From Paenibacillus glycanilyticus (GTDB lineage Bacteria > Bacillota > Bacilli > Paenibacillales > Paenibacillaceae), in contig NZ_BSSQ01000011.1 of the NCBI RefSeq assembly GCF_030161375.1, positions 129,041 to 193,040 of the forward strand: 64,000 nucleotides of DNA. The letters are read 5' to 3'. The number at the start of each line of letters is the position of its first letter. The first letter of the stretch is position 1. Of this stretch, positions 35,990 through 42,930 are shown one piece after another. The translations under genes were made by a program, and so were the position numbers. The notes beneath the pieces are model-generated. The model worked only from the letters and a program-made list of their open reading frames with translations, ran no database searches and was not told where the DNA came from.

Positions 35990-36022
35990 AAAACCCGCAA
36001 AGCCTAAGGCTTTGCGGGTTTC
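35990..36022. terminator. Terminator shared by the terminase gene and the former tRNA-Val 3' flank
   Basis: AAACCCGCAAAGCC pairs with GGCTTTGCGGGTTT around TAA, with T/A-rich sides on both strands. It lies 6 bp from the left att repeat, where it would have terminated the intact tRNA-Val before integration. Confidence 0.85.
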
Positions 36023-36027
36023 TGTTC

Positions 36028-36075
36028 GTATGATCTGTAGTGGGCTCGAACCACTGACCCCTACCCTGTCAAGAT
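36028..36075. repeat. Left attachment repeat (attL core, partial tRNA-Val)
   Basis: 48 bp identical to 44073-44120, ending exactly where the tRNA homology stops (after CAAGAT). It is the 3' part of tRNA-Val on the minus strand without the 5' half, so it is not a functional tRNA gene. Confidence 0.93.
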
Positions 36076-36131
36076 TAACTTTGTTGTTTCCTATAGTATC
36101 TGTAAGTAATCAATCGCTAACTGCTGTTGTA

Positions 36132-36149
36132 AACTCACTGCTTAGTGAG
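36132..36149. repeat. Short inverted repeat near the left element end
   Basis: ACTCACT-GCTT-AGTGAGT, 7-bp arms, between the left att core and the arm-type repeats. It could be an accessory protein site. No T-run is present. Confidence 0.4.
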
Positions 36150-36180
36150 TCCTTCAATATCCCTATATTATCAATAGTGA

Positions 36181-36200
36181 GTGACCAAATATGTGACCAA
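36181..36200 (+). repeat. Left paired GTGACCAA repeats (candidate integrase arm sites)
   Basis: GTGACCAA occurs at 36181-36188 and 36193-36200, 12 bp apart, about 105 bp inside the left att repeat. The same pair occurs near the right end. Confidence 0.65.
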
Positions 36201-36235
36201 CTACAGAGTAAACAATACGTTCATATATCACTGAT

Positions 36236-36922
36236 TTAAAGTGGAATCGTTAGTGATGCAATTTTCGCTAGTACTTTTATTTCGTTTACATTTGCTTGAA
36301 TCGGTGGATACTTATTATTTTCACTCAATAAAACAACCATATCATTAAAAAGTATATATCTTCTAATTACTACTTCATTCGCGTACATTGCAACTACCAT
36401 ATCACCGCTATTTATCATTCCGTTTGGATCAACATTACAAATAGAACCTTTTGGAATTCTAGGTTCCATTGAATCATCTTCAATTTTATGGATTAGTGTA
36501 AGGTTTTCTTCGAGCCCTTCATTTAGCTCTAATCCTTCGAAATCTTTAATAAAATCGAGATCATGCATGTTATTCAATTGCTCGAGATATTGCTGCATGT
36601 ATTCTTCTGGAACATTTTGTGCCTGCATGGAAATTAGTGTTGTTTGCTTATACATAGAAATTATTTTTATAATAAAATCTTTAATTAAATCAGGTGCTTT
36701 CGCCAGATAAGCTTCATATCGGAATTGTTCGATATCTCCATTACAGACCCTTGCAATCGCAATATTGACTTCATCGGATGCAACAGCTTGTTTTGTTGTC
36801 TGGAGCTTGCTTATATACGATGGATTAATTTTGACTCCGAATGATCCGCATTTATCTGCAATTTCTTTTAATGTCAATTTACTATTCTCAACCATTTCAA
36901 TTAGCATTTCATGATACCCCAA
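36236..36922 (-). CDS. XRE/S24-type element repressor
   Basis: A 228-aa regulator. The N-terminal HTH (about 1-65, TLKEIADKCG...NPSYISKLQT) is followed by a linker of about 60 residues and a C-terminal LexA/CI-like S24 domain with DDSMEPRIPKGS (candidate nucleophile Ser) and SGDMVVAMYANEVVIRRY. Where S24 proteases usually have the catalytic Lys (for example TVKRL), this protein has Arg (VIRRY), so self-cleavage is doubtful. TTG at 36922 is the start, with GGGGGG 6 nt upstream. It is divergent from the rep module and probably controls it. Confidence 0.82.
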   Translation of the reverse strand: MGYHEMLIEMVENSKLTLKEIADKCGSFGVKINPSYISKLQTTKQAVASDEVNIAIARVCNGDIEQFRYEAYLAKAPDLIKDFIIKIISMYKQTTLISMQAQNVPEEYMQQYLEQLNNMHDLDFIKDFEGLELNEGLEENLTLIHKIEDDSMEPRIPKGSICNVDPNGMINSGDMVVAMYANEVVIRRYILFNDMVVLLSENNKYPPIQANVNEIKVLAKIASLTIPL

Positions 36923-37003
36923 AACAATCCCCCCAATGTAAATATCTTAACTTGCATATATCCCATAATCAATAAAAAATATCTTACTATACATTCATCA
37001 ATA

Positions 37004-37068
37004 TTGACATGTAAGTAAAGTATGATACTATAAGATACATGAATAAATAGTAATGCATGATTACTTAC
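37004..37068 (+). promoter_or_regulatory. Divergent control region with candidate repressor operators
   Basis: TTGACA (37004-37009) and TACTAT (37026-37031, 16-bp spacer) form a rightward promoter. The palindrome AGTATGATACT (37019-37029) overlaps its -10. A second inverted repeat AGTAAT-GCATG-ATTACT (37049-37065) lies downstream, and GTAAGTAA (37011) is matched by TTACTTAC (37061). These are likely binding sites for the adjacent repressor. Confidence 0.55.
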
Positions 37069-37100
37069 TAGACAGTACTTAAGAGAGGGTGTGTTTTGGC

Positions 37101-37262
37101 TTGAGTAAAGAAATCAATGATTTGGTAGTAGATTTGGAAAATTATCTTGTTGCGTTAACTAAATCTCGGGTAATTCAGTTAAATATTGAACGAAAAATTT
37201 CAAGTAAGGTAGAACTGCTTCGGCGTAGCTTGGAAAGCGCAGCCGATACCGGTAAGGAGTGA
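37101..37262 (+). CDS. Small hypothetical protein of the element
   Basis: A 53-aa ORF starting at TTG (MSKEINDLVVDLENYL...) and ending DTGKE, with GAGAGGG about 11 nt upstream. It is predicted helical, with no recognised family. It is the first gene after the rightward promoter, in a position often taken by a small spo0E- or Xis-like regulator; that role is not shown by the sequence. Confidence 0.5.
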   Translation: MSKEINDLVVDLENYLVALTKSRVIQLNIERKISSKVELLRRSLESAADTGKE

Positions 37263-37269
37263 AGCGACG

Positions 37270-37440
37270 CACCGGCCCGGCCTTGATATGGGGGGGCAAG
37301 TCATGCAAGGCTGTTTTAGCCGACAGGCCACTCCGTGGCATGGCGGATAAGCCTGTTTTGCATGTCTTGCAGGGGCCCCGTGTCAAGGCTGAGGCGATAG
37401 TATCGCTAACCAGCAACCATATAACATGCTGGGTTCTAAT
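37270..37440 (+). other. GC-rich structured region, candidate replication/transfer origin
   Basis: This segment is clearly GC-richer than the AT-rich element around it and has no convincing ORF. GGCAAGTCATGCAA (37295-37308) pairs imperfectly with TTGCATGTCTTGC (37358-37370). Inside are GGCT-GTTTT-AGCC (37309-37321) and CCAC-TCC-GTGG. A perfect GCGATA-G-TATCGC palindrome lies at 37394-37406. Its position just 5' of a Rep_trans-type initiator suggests a double-strand origin or oriT; a nick site is not assigned. Confidence 0.5.
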
Positions 37441-37464
37441 TACACTACGGGGAGGCTTAAAGCG

Positions 37465-38556
37465 TTGATATTAAAGGGTCTAGACACTCTTGAGTTTGGT
37501 TTAGAAATTGCTAATTATGAAAAAGTATTTCTACCCTATTTATCAAAGTTTAAGGAACTAAAAGAACTTAGTCACATAACAGGTATTGAATATGAATATT
37601 CAATTGGTGATCTTAATCTAACAGTGCATAGAAACGGTCAGAAGTTTTATGCTTATCGATTATCTTGTAAGGACTTTAGTATCGCTTTCATGGAAAAAGC
37701 AATGAATTCTAATCCACCAGTATTTGTTCGCTTTATGTCCTCTTATTTATGGTCTTATGGCTTTTATGAATCCTATGAAAGGTTTTTAAGCTGGTTCGAG
37801 AATTTTCAGGTTGCTATTTCAAAAAACAAATTATCTCGAGCGGATATCTGCGTTGACTCAGACAAATTTAAAATTTGCAAAAGTGATATTGAAGGTGTGA
37901 TCACTCGGGCTAGAAATAAAACTGAGCATTTTGTTAGTGAAGAATTCACTAAAGGAAGAATTTTCAGTGGCTTTACAATCGGTGGTGGGAATTCTTTGTT
38001 AGCTCGTATTTATCTAAAATCTTTAGAGATTAAGAAATCCGGGAAGGTATGGTTTAAAGAAATTTGGATGGATAATGACTGGGCTCCTGAGAAAGATGTT
38101 TGGAGAGTTGAATTCCAACTGCGACGACCTGTTTTAAAAGAGCTATCGGTAGATACGATAGAGCAGCTTAACGAGAAGATGTCCGAACTATGGTCGTATC
38201 TTACTCAAGAGTGGTTAACAATTAGACAGCCTAAAAAAGATAACACGTCAAGATGGAAAATAAAGAAGAAGTGGAGGCTTATTCAGACAGCTAGTAAAGA
38301 CTACGAGGCAACTCCCTTGATAAGATCAGTCATTAAACAAGGCGATATTGTCAGGCTTTTGAATCAAGCTGCTGGCCTTCAAATGTCCATCGCCGCTATT
38401 GGAAACCACGAAACGACAAAAGAGACTGCGCATGTCATTAATGCTTGGTTAGAAACTAAGTTGCATTTTGAGCAAACAAATTTTGAAGATCAAAAGGAAA
38501 AAAGACAAAGAAAATTTATTTCAGACAATTATGGAGGCATTACTCATGAAATATGA
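37465..38556 (+). CDS. Rep_trans/MobT-like replication initiator or relaxase
   Basis: A 363-aa protein resembling the Rep_trans family (pT181-type RepC, ICEBs1 NicK, Tn916 Orf20). Family-like segments are the N-terminal LKGLDTLEFGLEI, LSRADICVDSD (the acidic metal-site strand), ARIYLKSLEI and WRVEFQLRRPVL. It is expected to nick a cognate origin and start rolling-circle replication or mobilisation. I chose TTG at 37465 because GGGGAGG lies 9 nt upstream and the family N-terminus begins there; the ATG at 37426 has no ribosome site. The family call rests on recalled motifs. Confidence 0.75.
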   Translation: MILKGLDTLEFGLEIANYEKVFLPYLSKFKELKELSHITGIEYEYSIGDLNLTVHRNGQKFYAYRLSCKDFSIAFMEKAMNSNPPVFVRFMSSYLWSYGFYESYERFLSWFENFQVAISKNKLSRADICVDSDKFKICKSDIEGVITRARNKTEHFVSEEFTKGRIFSGFTIGGGNSLLARIYLKSLEIKKSGKVWFKEIWMDNDWAPEKDVWRVEFQLRRPVLKELSVDTIEQLNEKMSELWSYLTQEWLTIRQPKKDNTSRWKIKKKWRLIQTASKDYEATPLIRSVIKQGDIVRLLNQAAGLQMSIAAIGNHETTKETAHVINAWLETKLHFEQTNFEDQKEKRQRKFISDNYGGITHEI

Positions 38557-38881
38557 ACCGACTAAGACAGAAATTACAATCCATTCGTTTGATGGTAGTT
38601 ACAACATTAAGGTAACTATTAACGAGAGCGCTAATAATGAAAGCATTAATAATTCGATCATTCGAGCAATAAACCACCTAATTACAGGGCTTGATTTCAA
38701 AAGAGATATTTCTAAAGAGGGTTTCGACATAGGTGAAAAAGCAGCAATATCTATCCTCGATAGTGTCGCAGAGATGCTTAAATCAAACGGTTTCTCATAT
38801 GGTGAAGAAGAAAATCTTGCTCTAATTAAGAGTCTAATTGCCTTCACTGAATATAAACGAGGTGACAACAATGCTAACTAA
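38546..38881 (+). CDS. Hypothetical protein of the element
   Basis: A 111-aa acidic protein starting MKYEPTKTEITIHSFDG. It overlaps the 3' end of the rep gene and has GGAGG 8 nt before the ATG. A beta-rich N-terminal half is followed by helices (SILDSVAEMLKSNGF). I do not recognise a family. Its overlap with both neighbours (rep and xis) shows it belongs to the same transcription unit. Confidence 0.65.
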   Translation: MKYEPTKTEITIHSFDGSYNIKVTINESANNESINNSIIRAINHLITGLDFKRDISKEGFDIGEKAAISILDSVAEMLKSNGFSYGEEENLALIKSLIAFTEYKRGDNNAN

Positions 38882-39062
38882 TTTAGAAATGCTTCCCCCT
38901 GTTTTGGATGTTAGCCATATTCAAATTGTTCTAGGGATCGGAAGAAGACAAGCTTATGAATTAGCGAATTCTGGTCAATTTCATGTTGTTAGAGCTGGTA
39001 AGAGAATTAAAGTAGCTCGAGAAGTTTTCGTTAGATGGTTAATTGGAACATTGGTCGTATAG
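38871..39062 (+). CDS. Excisionase-like small HTH protein
   Basis: A 63-aa protein with a winged-helix excisionase/MerR-like fold: LPPVLDVSHIQIVLGIGRRQAYELANSG reads as the first HTH, and VVRAGKRIKVAREVFVRWL as the wing and second helix. It should bend att DNA and direct the integrase to excision. GAGGTGACAACA precedes the ATG at 38871, which overlaps the previous gene. The integrase starts 9 bp downstream. Confidence 0.82.
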   Translation: MLTNLEMLPPVLDVSHIQIVLGIGRRQAYELANSGQFHVVRAGKRIKVAREVFVRWLIGTLVV

Positions 39063-39071
39063 GAGGAGCAT

Positions 39072-40190
39072 ATGGCAGGCTCAATAAAAAAGGACGGTAA
39101 CAGCTGGTATTTTGTTTTAGATCTTGGGAAAGATCAGTTAACTGGAAAAAGAATTCAAAAGAAGAAACGAGGATTTAAAACTAAGAAAGAAGCACAAGCA
39201 GCGCTTGTTGAGACTTTAAACGAGCTCAACAAAGGGACCTATATTCCGCAGGTTAAAACTCTGTACAAGGACTATCTAAATGAGTGGTTTACGGATAAAA
39301 AAACAAAGATACAACCATCTACATACAGCACTTATAAATGGTTAATTGATAAATATATTATCGAATATCTTGGGAATATTGAGCTGTCAAAATTAACTCC
39401 TATGATACTGCAAAGGTTTTATAATGAACTATCCAATGCTGGTAACATCGTACCGGAAAATATACAAAAGATACACTCGCTAATAAACAATTCCTTAAAG
39501 AGGGCAGAGCGCTGGGGCTTGCTTAATAGAAATGTTGCAGCTCTCGTAGATCGTCCTAAGTCCGTCAAAAAGGAAATTGAGGTATGGAGTTTAGAAGAAG
39601 CCAAGCAATTTCTCAAGGTTGCCCTAGAAGATCGACTATATATTGCTTTTCTTTTGGCTGTTACAACTGGAATGAGACAAGCAGAAATTTTAGGGCTAAG
39701 ATGGAAAGATGTGAATTTTGAAGATTCCTCTATAAGCGTAATTCAAACTCTAAGTCATGATGGAAAAACTCTCAAGATAGGAACTAAAACTAAATCGGGC
39801 ATGAGAAAGGTTCATTTGCCCTTAGAATCAATCCAGCACCTGATGAAGCATAAACGAATAGTAGAAAGAGAAAGGTCGCAGAATGGCCCTTTATATGAGA
39901 ATAATGATCTGATTGTTTGTACCTCTTTCGGAACTCCGATTATACCTAGAAATCTCATGAGAACCTTTTATCGATTAATAAAAACTGCTGATGTCAAAAA
40001 AATACGTTTTCACGACATTAGACACACACATGCAACACTGCTTCTTATGCAGGGAGTTAATCCTAAAATTGTTGCAGAACGACTAGGTCATTCTGATATT
40101 AGAATGACCTTAGACACCTATAGCCATTTACTGCCCAGTATGCAGCAGGAAACAGCAAGTAAGTTTGGTGCAATGCTATTTAATAATTAG
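39072..40190 (+). CDS. int: Tyrosine site-specific integrase
   Basis: A 372-aa phage/ICE-type integrase. An N-terminal arm-DNA-binding domain (about 1-55, SIKKDGNSWYFVLDLGK...) is followed by a SAM-like core-binding domain (about 60-160). The catalytic domain has Arg in TTGMRQAEILGLRW, Lys in KTKSGMRKVHLP, HDIRHTHATLLL, LGHSDIRMTLDTYSH and the nucleophile Tyr. All catalytic residues are present. Its arm domain fits the GTGACCAA repeats near both ends. GGAGGAGC precedes the ATG. Confidence 0.95.
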   Translation: MAGSIKKDGNSWYFVLDLGKDQLTGKRIQKKKRGFKTKKEAQAALVETLNELNKGTYIPQVKTLYKDYLNEWFTDKKTKIQPSTYSTYKWLIDKYIIEYLGNIELSKLTPMILQRFYNELSNAGNIVPENIQKIHSLINNSLKRAERWGLLNRNVAALVDRPKSVKKEIEVWSLEEAKQFLKVALEDRLYIAFLLAVTTGMRQAEILGLRWKDVNFEDSSISVIQTLSHDGKTLKIGTKTKSGMRKVHLPLESIQHLMKHKRIVERERSQNGPLYENNDLIVCTSFGTPIIPRNLMRTFYRLIKTADVKKIRFHDIRHTHATLLLMQGVNPKIVAERLGHSDIRMTLDTYSHLLPSMQQETASKFGAMLFNN

Positions 40191-40361
40191 GCTTTTTTAA
40201 ACTTTATTGTTGTATTTCGATTAAGATATTCCAGCTAATAGCTTGTCAATAATTAAATGTTAATGGCCGCTTCTAGAGATGATATACTGAAAAAAGGGTA
40301 TGACAAATAACCGTCCCTTTCGGCACAGGAAGATATTTCATGTGTTTCTATAGCTTGCTAC

Positions 40362-41564
40362 TTAATCTAAACGGAACGATTCTTTCTTAGTCAAAATGGC
40401 AAAGATCCAGTGGATGAGTTTATTTACACAAGCGATTACGGCTACCCTGAACAGCTTTCCCTCAGCACGTTTTTTATCGTAGAACGCTCTTAATTTTTTG
40501 TTTCGGTTACTACGAATGCCACATCGCACGGCTTGAAATAGAGCTGAGCGGAGCCTCCTTGAGCCGTGTTTCGTGATTCTATTTTGGGTTGATACAAATT
40601 TGCCTGAAGAAAAAACACTTGGATCGACACCAGCGAAAGCTACTAGTTTCTTGGCATGTTCGAACCGATCGATCTCCCCGATCTCTGCTAAGATTGTTGC
40701 AGCAATCTTAGTACCAATGCCGGGAATCGATTGGATTAAATCATATTCGAGCAATTCTTCAGCCAGGGCATCTATCGATTTTACGAGGTCTGTTAGATGT
40801 TCCTGGTATTGAAGAAGTAATTTAATGAGTAGCTGAATGGAGATTAAATGACTTGGGAATGCCGTCTCTTTAAAAGGGTTACGCCTTGCTGCAGCTATTA
40901 GAATTTGAGCACGTTCCAGACACCATAAAGTGGATCGACCGCGTCCAGTAAGGCTTTGGATTGCTGCTTTAACTTCGCTCTCAGTCCTTTCTAGCACATC
41001 TTTGGATGTAGAGTACTTGGCCAGCAGTTTAAGTGAAACCTTAGAATACAGGTCACCAAACACGCCGCGATATTCGGGAAAAACCTGATCGAGTATAGCC
41101 TGGAATTGCAGTTTCACTTGGACATACATACCAGTTAAAGAATCGTATTGGCGCGTGAGATAGCGCAAATTCAAGAGATGCTGGCCACGCTTTTTAATAG
41201 GCTCAAACTCTTCTTTATAAAATAGCATCCCGAGCTGAAAGGCATCCGCAGCATCCGTCTTTACCCGTCTTAGATTGGTTTTTTTGGCTTCGAATGAGAT
41301 TAACGGATTAATGACAATGGTTATATACTGGTGCTCATCCAGAAACTGAACCACAGGGCTATGATAATGACCTGTAGCCTCCATAACAACGGAGGGACGT
41401 ATTCCAGCAGCAGACTCTACATCTCTGATATATTCAAGAAAGGATGCTAATCCCTCAAGATTATGCTGGAACTTAAAGACCTTTCCGTACGGTAATCCAC
41501 GTTTTAAAAAGGCTTGTGCATGACTCTCTCCCTTAGAAATATCCACACCAATGACTGGATTCAT
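40362..41564 (-). CDS. IS110-family transposase (DEDD recombinase)
   Basis: A 400-aa recombinase. The N-terminal RuvC-like domain starts MNPVIGVDISKGESHA (first Asp) and includes VVMEATGHYH (Glu) and KTDAADAFQLG (Asp pair). The C-terminal transposase_20 domain has IPGIGTKIAATILAEIGEIDRF, LVAFAGVDPS and the Ser-containing SGKF...GSRRLRSALFQAV. It looks intact. In characterised IS110 systems this protein works with a bridge RNA from the element's own non-coding end. The start at 41564 has GGGAGTGAT upstream; the 18-residue upstream extension is dropped. Confidence 0.92.
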   Translation of the reverse strand: MNPVIGVDISKGESHAQAFLKRGLPYGKVFKFQHNLEGLASFLEYIRDVESAAGIRPSVVMEATGHYHSPVVQFLDEHQYITIVINPLISFEAKKTNLRRVKTDAADAFQLGMLFYKEEFEPIKKRGQHLLNLRYLTRQYDSLTGMYVQVKLQFQAILDQVFPEYRGVFGDLYSKVSLKLLAKYSTSKDVLERTESEVKAAIQSLTGRGRSTLWCLERAQILIAAARRNPFKETAFPSHLISIQLLIKLLLQYQEHLTDLVKSIDALAEELLEYDLIQSIPGIGTKIAATILAEIGEIDRFEHAKKLVAFAGVDPSVFSSGKFVSTQNRITKHGSRRLRSALFQAVRCGIRSNRNKKLRAFYDKKRAEGKLFRVAVIACVNKLIHWIFAILTKKESFRLD

Positions 41565-41584
41565 TTCATCACTCCCAAAGTAAA

Positions 41585-41762
41585 TTCGCCGGCAGCCCCT
41601 AACCTTCTTGTTGTCCACACTATCGCATGTGATACGGGATCAATGTCCCAACCAGCCTAAACATGGTTTAACAAGTAGGGGGGACGAACAGAATAGCTTA
41701 CGGGATCTGAGTCCCACGGGCAGTTACGTTCGATCCCCGGCTACTGCAATCTTACGACCCTA
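41585..41762 (-). ncRNA. Candidate IS110 bridge RNA
   Basis: The non-coding DNA upstream of the transposase holds two nearly identical hairpin motifs (41699-41716 and 41633-41650, 15 of 18 bases the same). Each sits in a larger internal loop closed by an outer stem: CGAAC/GTTCG (41685-41689 with 41728-41732) and CTTGTT/AACAAG (41607-41612 with 41670-41675). Two similar loops are what is expected for the donor- and target-binding loops of an IS110 bridge RNA. Exact RNA ends are not determined. Confidence 0.55.
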
Positions 41763-41763
41763 C

Positions 41764-41798
41764 AAAAAAGAGGTCGACCAGAAAGATCTGGTGACCTC
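41764..41798 (-). terminator. Terminator-like hairpin at the 5' end of the IS110 region
   Basis: On the minus strand GAGGTC-A-CCAGA pairs with TCTGG-TC-GACCTC, then six T. It would block transcription entering the IS from the cargo side. Confidence 0.75.
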
Positions 41799-41942
41799 AT
41801 AATACGAACGGGCAGTATAGTTCCAATATGTGCTAATATAGTAGACGATAATATTTTGATTGGGGTAGTAATTTGGACTTTTCTAGTTTTTTTAATATAA
41901 GCTCAGGGATTTTTCAGCGAGAAAGAGCGATGGGGGAATAGT

Positions 41943-42602
41943 ATGAAGTTGGATTTGCGATCTGCACTATCTTTTTTATTTATAGTAGTACCAGCATTAA
42001 TTTTTGGTGCTTTCGGCAAAACAGCAGAAATGGGGCTATCCTTACTAGTTGGTGCTGTTGCAGGTGCTTTCCTTAACCTCGATAAGTTTGCTGAATTTAA
42101 AGGTGGTGGATTTGAAGCAAAATTAAAAGAAGCCGTTCATGAAGCGTACGCGACAATTGATAATATGAAAGAAGTGGCAAGACCACTGATTATTACTATG
42201 ATCTCAAATCTAACGTTTGCAAACAGGTTTGATGGTGCTGATTTTAATGAACAGAATAAATACAAAAATGAAATGGTTAAATTAGCGAAATCATTAGGAG
42301 TATATGATGATGAGCTTAAACATGAAGTTGAACTATTTTATCACCATAATGTTTGGGATTTGTATGATGAGGTTGTAAATTCAAGTCACGCTATGAAAGA
42401 TTACGATCACTTATCACATAAAAGTACATTCATTCGCTCCCAATTAAATTCTTTATATGACCGAGAATCCAAGCAGTATCCAACAGAGGTTCAAATTCGT
42501 GAGATTATCAACACACACGGAGGAGACTCTGATAATATTTTTGAAGATGCAATCAACAGGTATGTCTACTTCCTGAAAAACAAGGAACCAAAAAAGAAGT
42601 AA
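41943..42602 (+). CDS. Two-TM membrane protein, unknown cargo
   Basis: A 219-aa protein. Two hydrophobic helices at about residues 8-26 and 30-46 are followed by an amphipathic link and a soluble, charged alpha-helical domain (about 55-219). The N-terminus has no cleavable signal features, so the soluble domain is probably cytoplasmic. GGGGGAATAGT precedes the ATG. Base composition is AT-rich like the element. I do not recognise the family. A membrane anchor plus cytosolic domain on a mobile element is compatible with a defence or stress effector, but this is only a guess. Confidence 0.75.
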   Translation: MKLDLRSALSFLFIVVPALIFGAFGKTAEMGLSLLVGAVAGAFLNLDKFAEFKGGGFEAKLKEAVHEAYATIDNMKEVARPLIITMISNLTFANRFDGADFNEQNKYKNEMVKLAKSLGVYDDELKHEVELFYHHNVWDLYDEVVNSSHAMKDYDHLSHKSTFIRSQLNSLYDRESKQYPTEVQIREIINTHGGDSDNIFEDAINRYVYFLKNKEPKKK

Positions 42603-42930
42603 GGAATCGTTAGAGAAATCAGTATAAATATATTAGAATGTAAGTCAGTTTCTTAATGGTAATTGAGGGAATTACATGATTTTCTTGCAATATTTCCAGT
42701 GTTTAGCGTAAAATGAAAAATGATCCGAAAGCATCGGTCAAAAACTGCGGAAGTACCGCAGTTTTTTTGTGTAATAATTAACATATAGGGTTGCAAGAGC
42801 TATGGGTTATCGCGTTTCATTTACGAGGCGTGCACCATTCACTGCGAACCTTGGATGCGGATTGTTTTATGAAAAGAGAACGAAGTCTATTTATTATTTA
42901 GAACTTCTTTAACCAAGGGGATGAACATAT
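42603..42930. other. Intergenic gap between the two cargo genes
   Basis: Besides the terminator at 42741-42768 I see no gene here. The 160 bp before the HNH gene must hold its own promoter; I could not pick a convincing -35/-10 pair. Confidence 0.6.
42741..42768 (+). terminator. Terminator after the two-TM protein gene
   Basis: AAAACTGCGG (42741-42750) pairs with CCGCAGTTTT (42756-42765) around AAGTA, followed by T. Confidence 0.9.

Larger units (their letters stand above)
40300..41820 (-). mobile_element. IS110-family insertion sequence (approximate ends)
   Basis: The unit contains an IS110-type DEDD transposase and a structured 5' non-coding region of about 250 bp. IS110 elements lack terminal inverted repeats, so the ends are estimated from where structure and transposase-linked sequence stop. 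It separates the integrase from the two cargo genes of the tRNA-Val element. Confidence 0.65.

Noticed and set aside
36028..36075. Possible second tRNA-Val gene
   Set aside because: Only the 3' part is present; sequence diverges right after the anticodon region, so it is an att remnant.
41697..41745. tRNA-like T-arm (GTTCGATCCCC) in the IS110 non-coding region
   Set aside because: No cloverleaf can be formed around it; it fits better as part of the bridge RNA-like fold.
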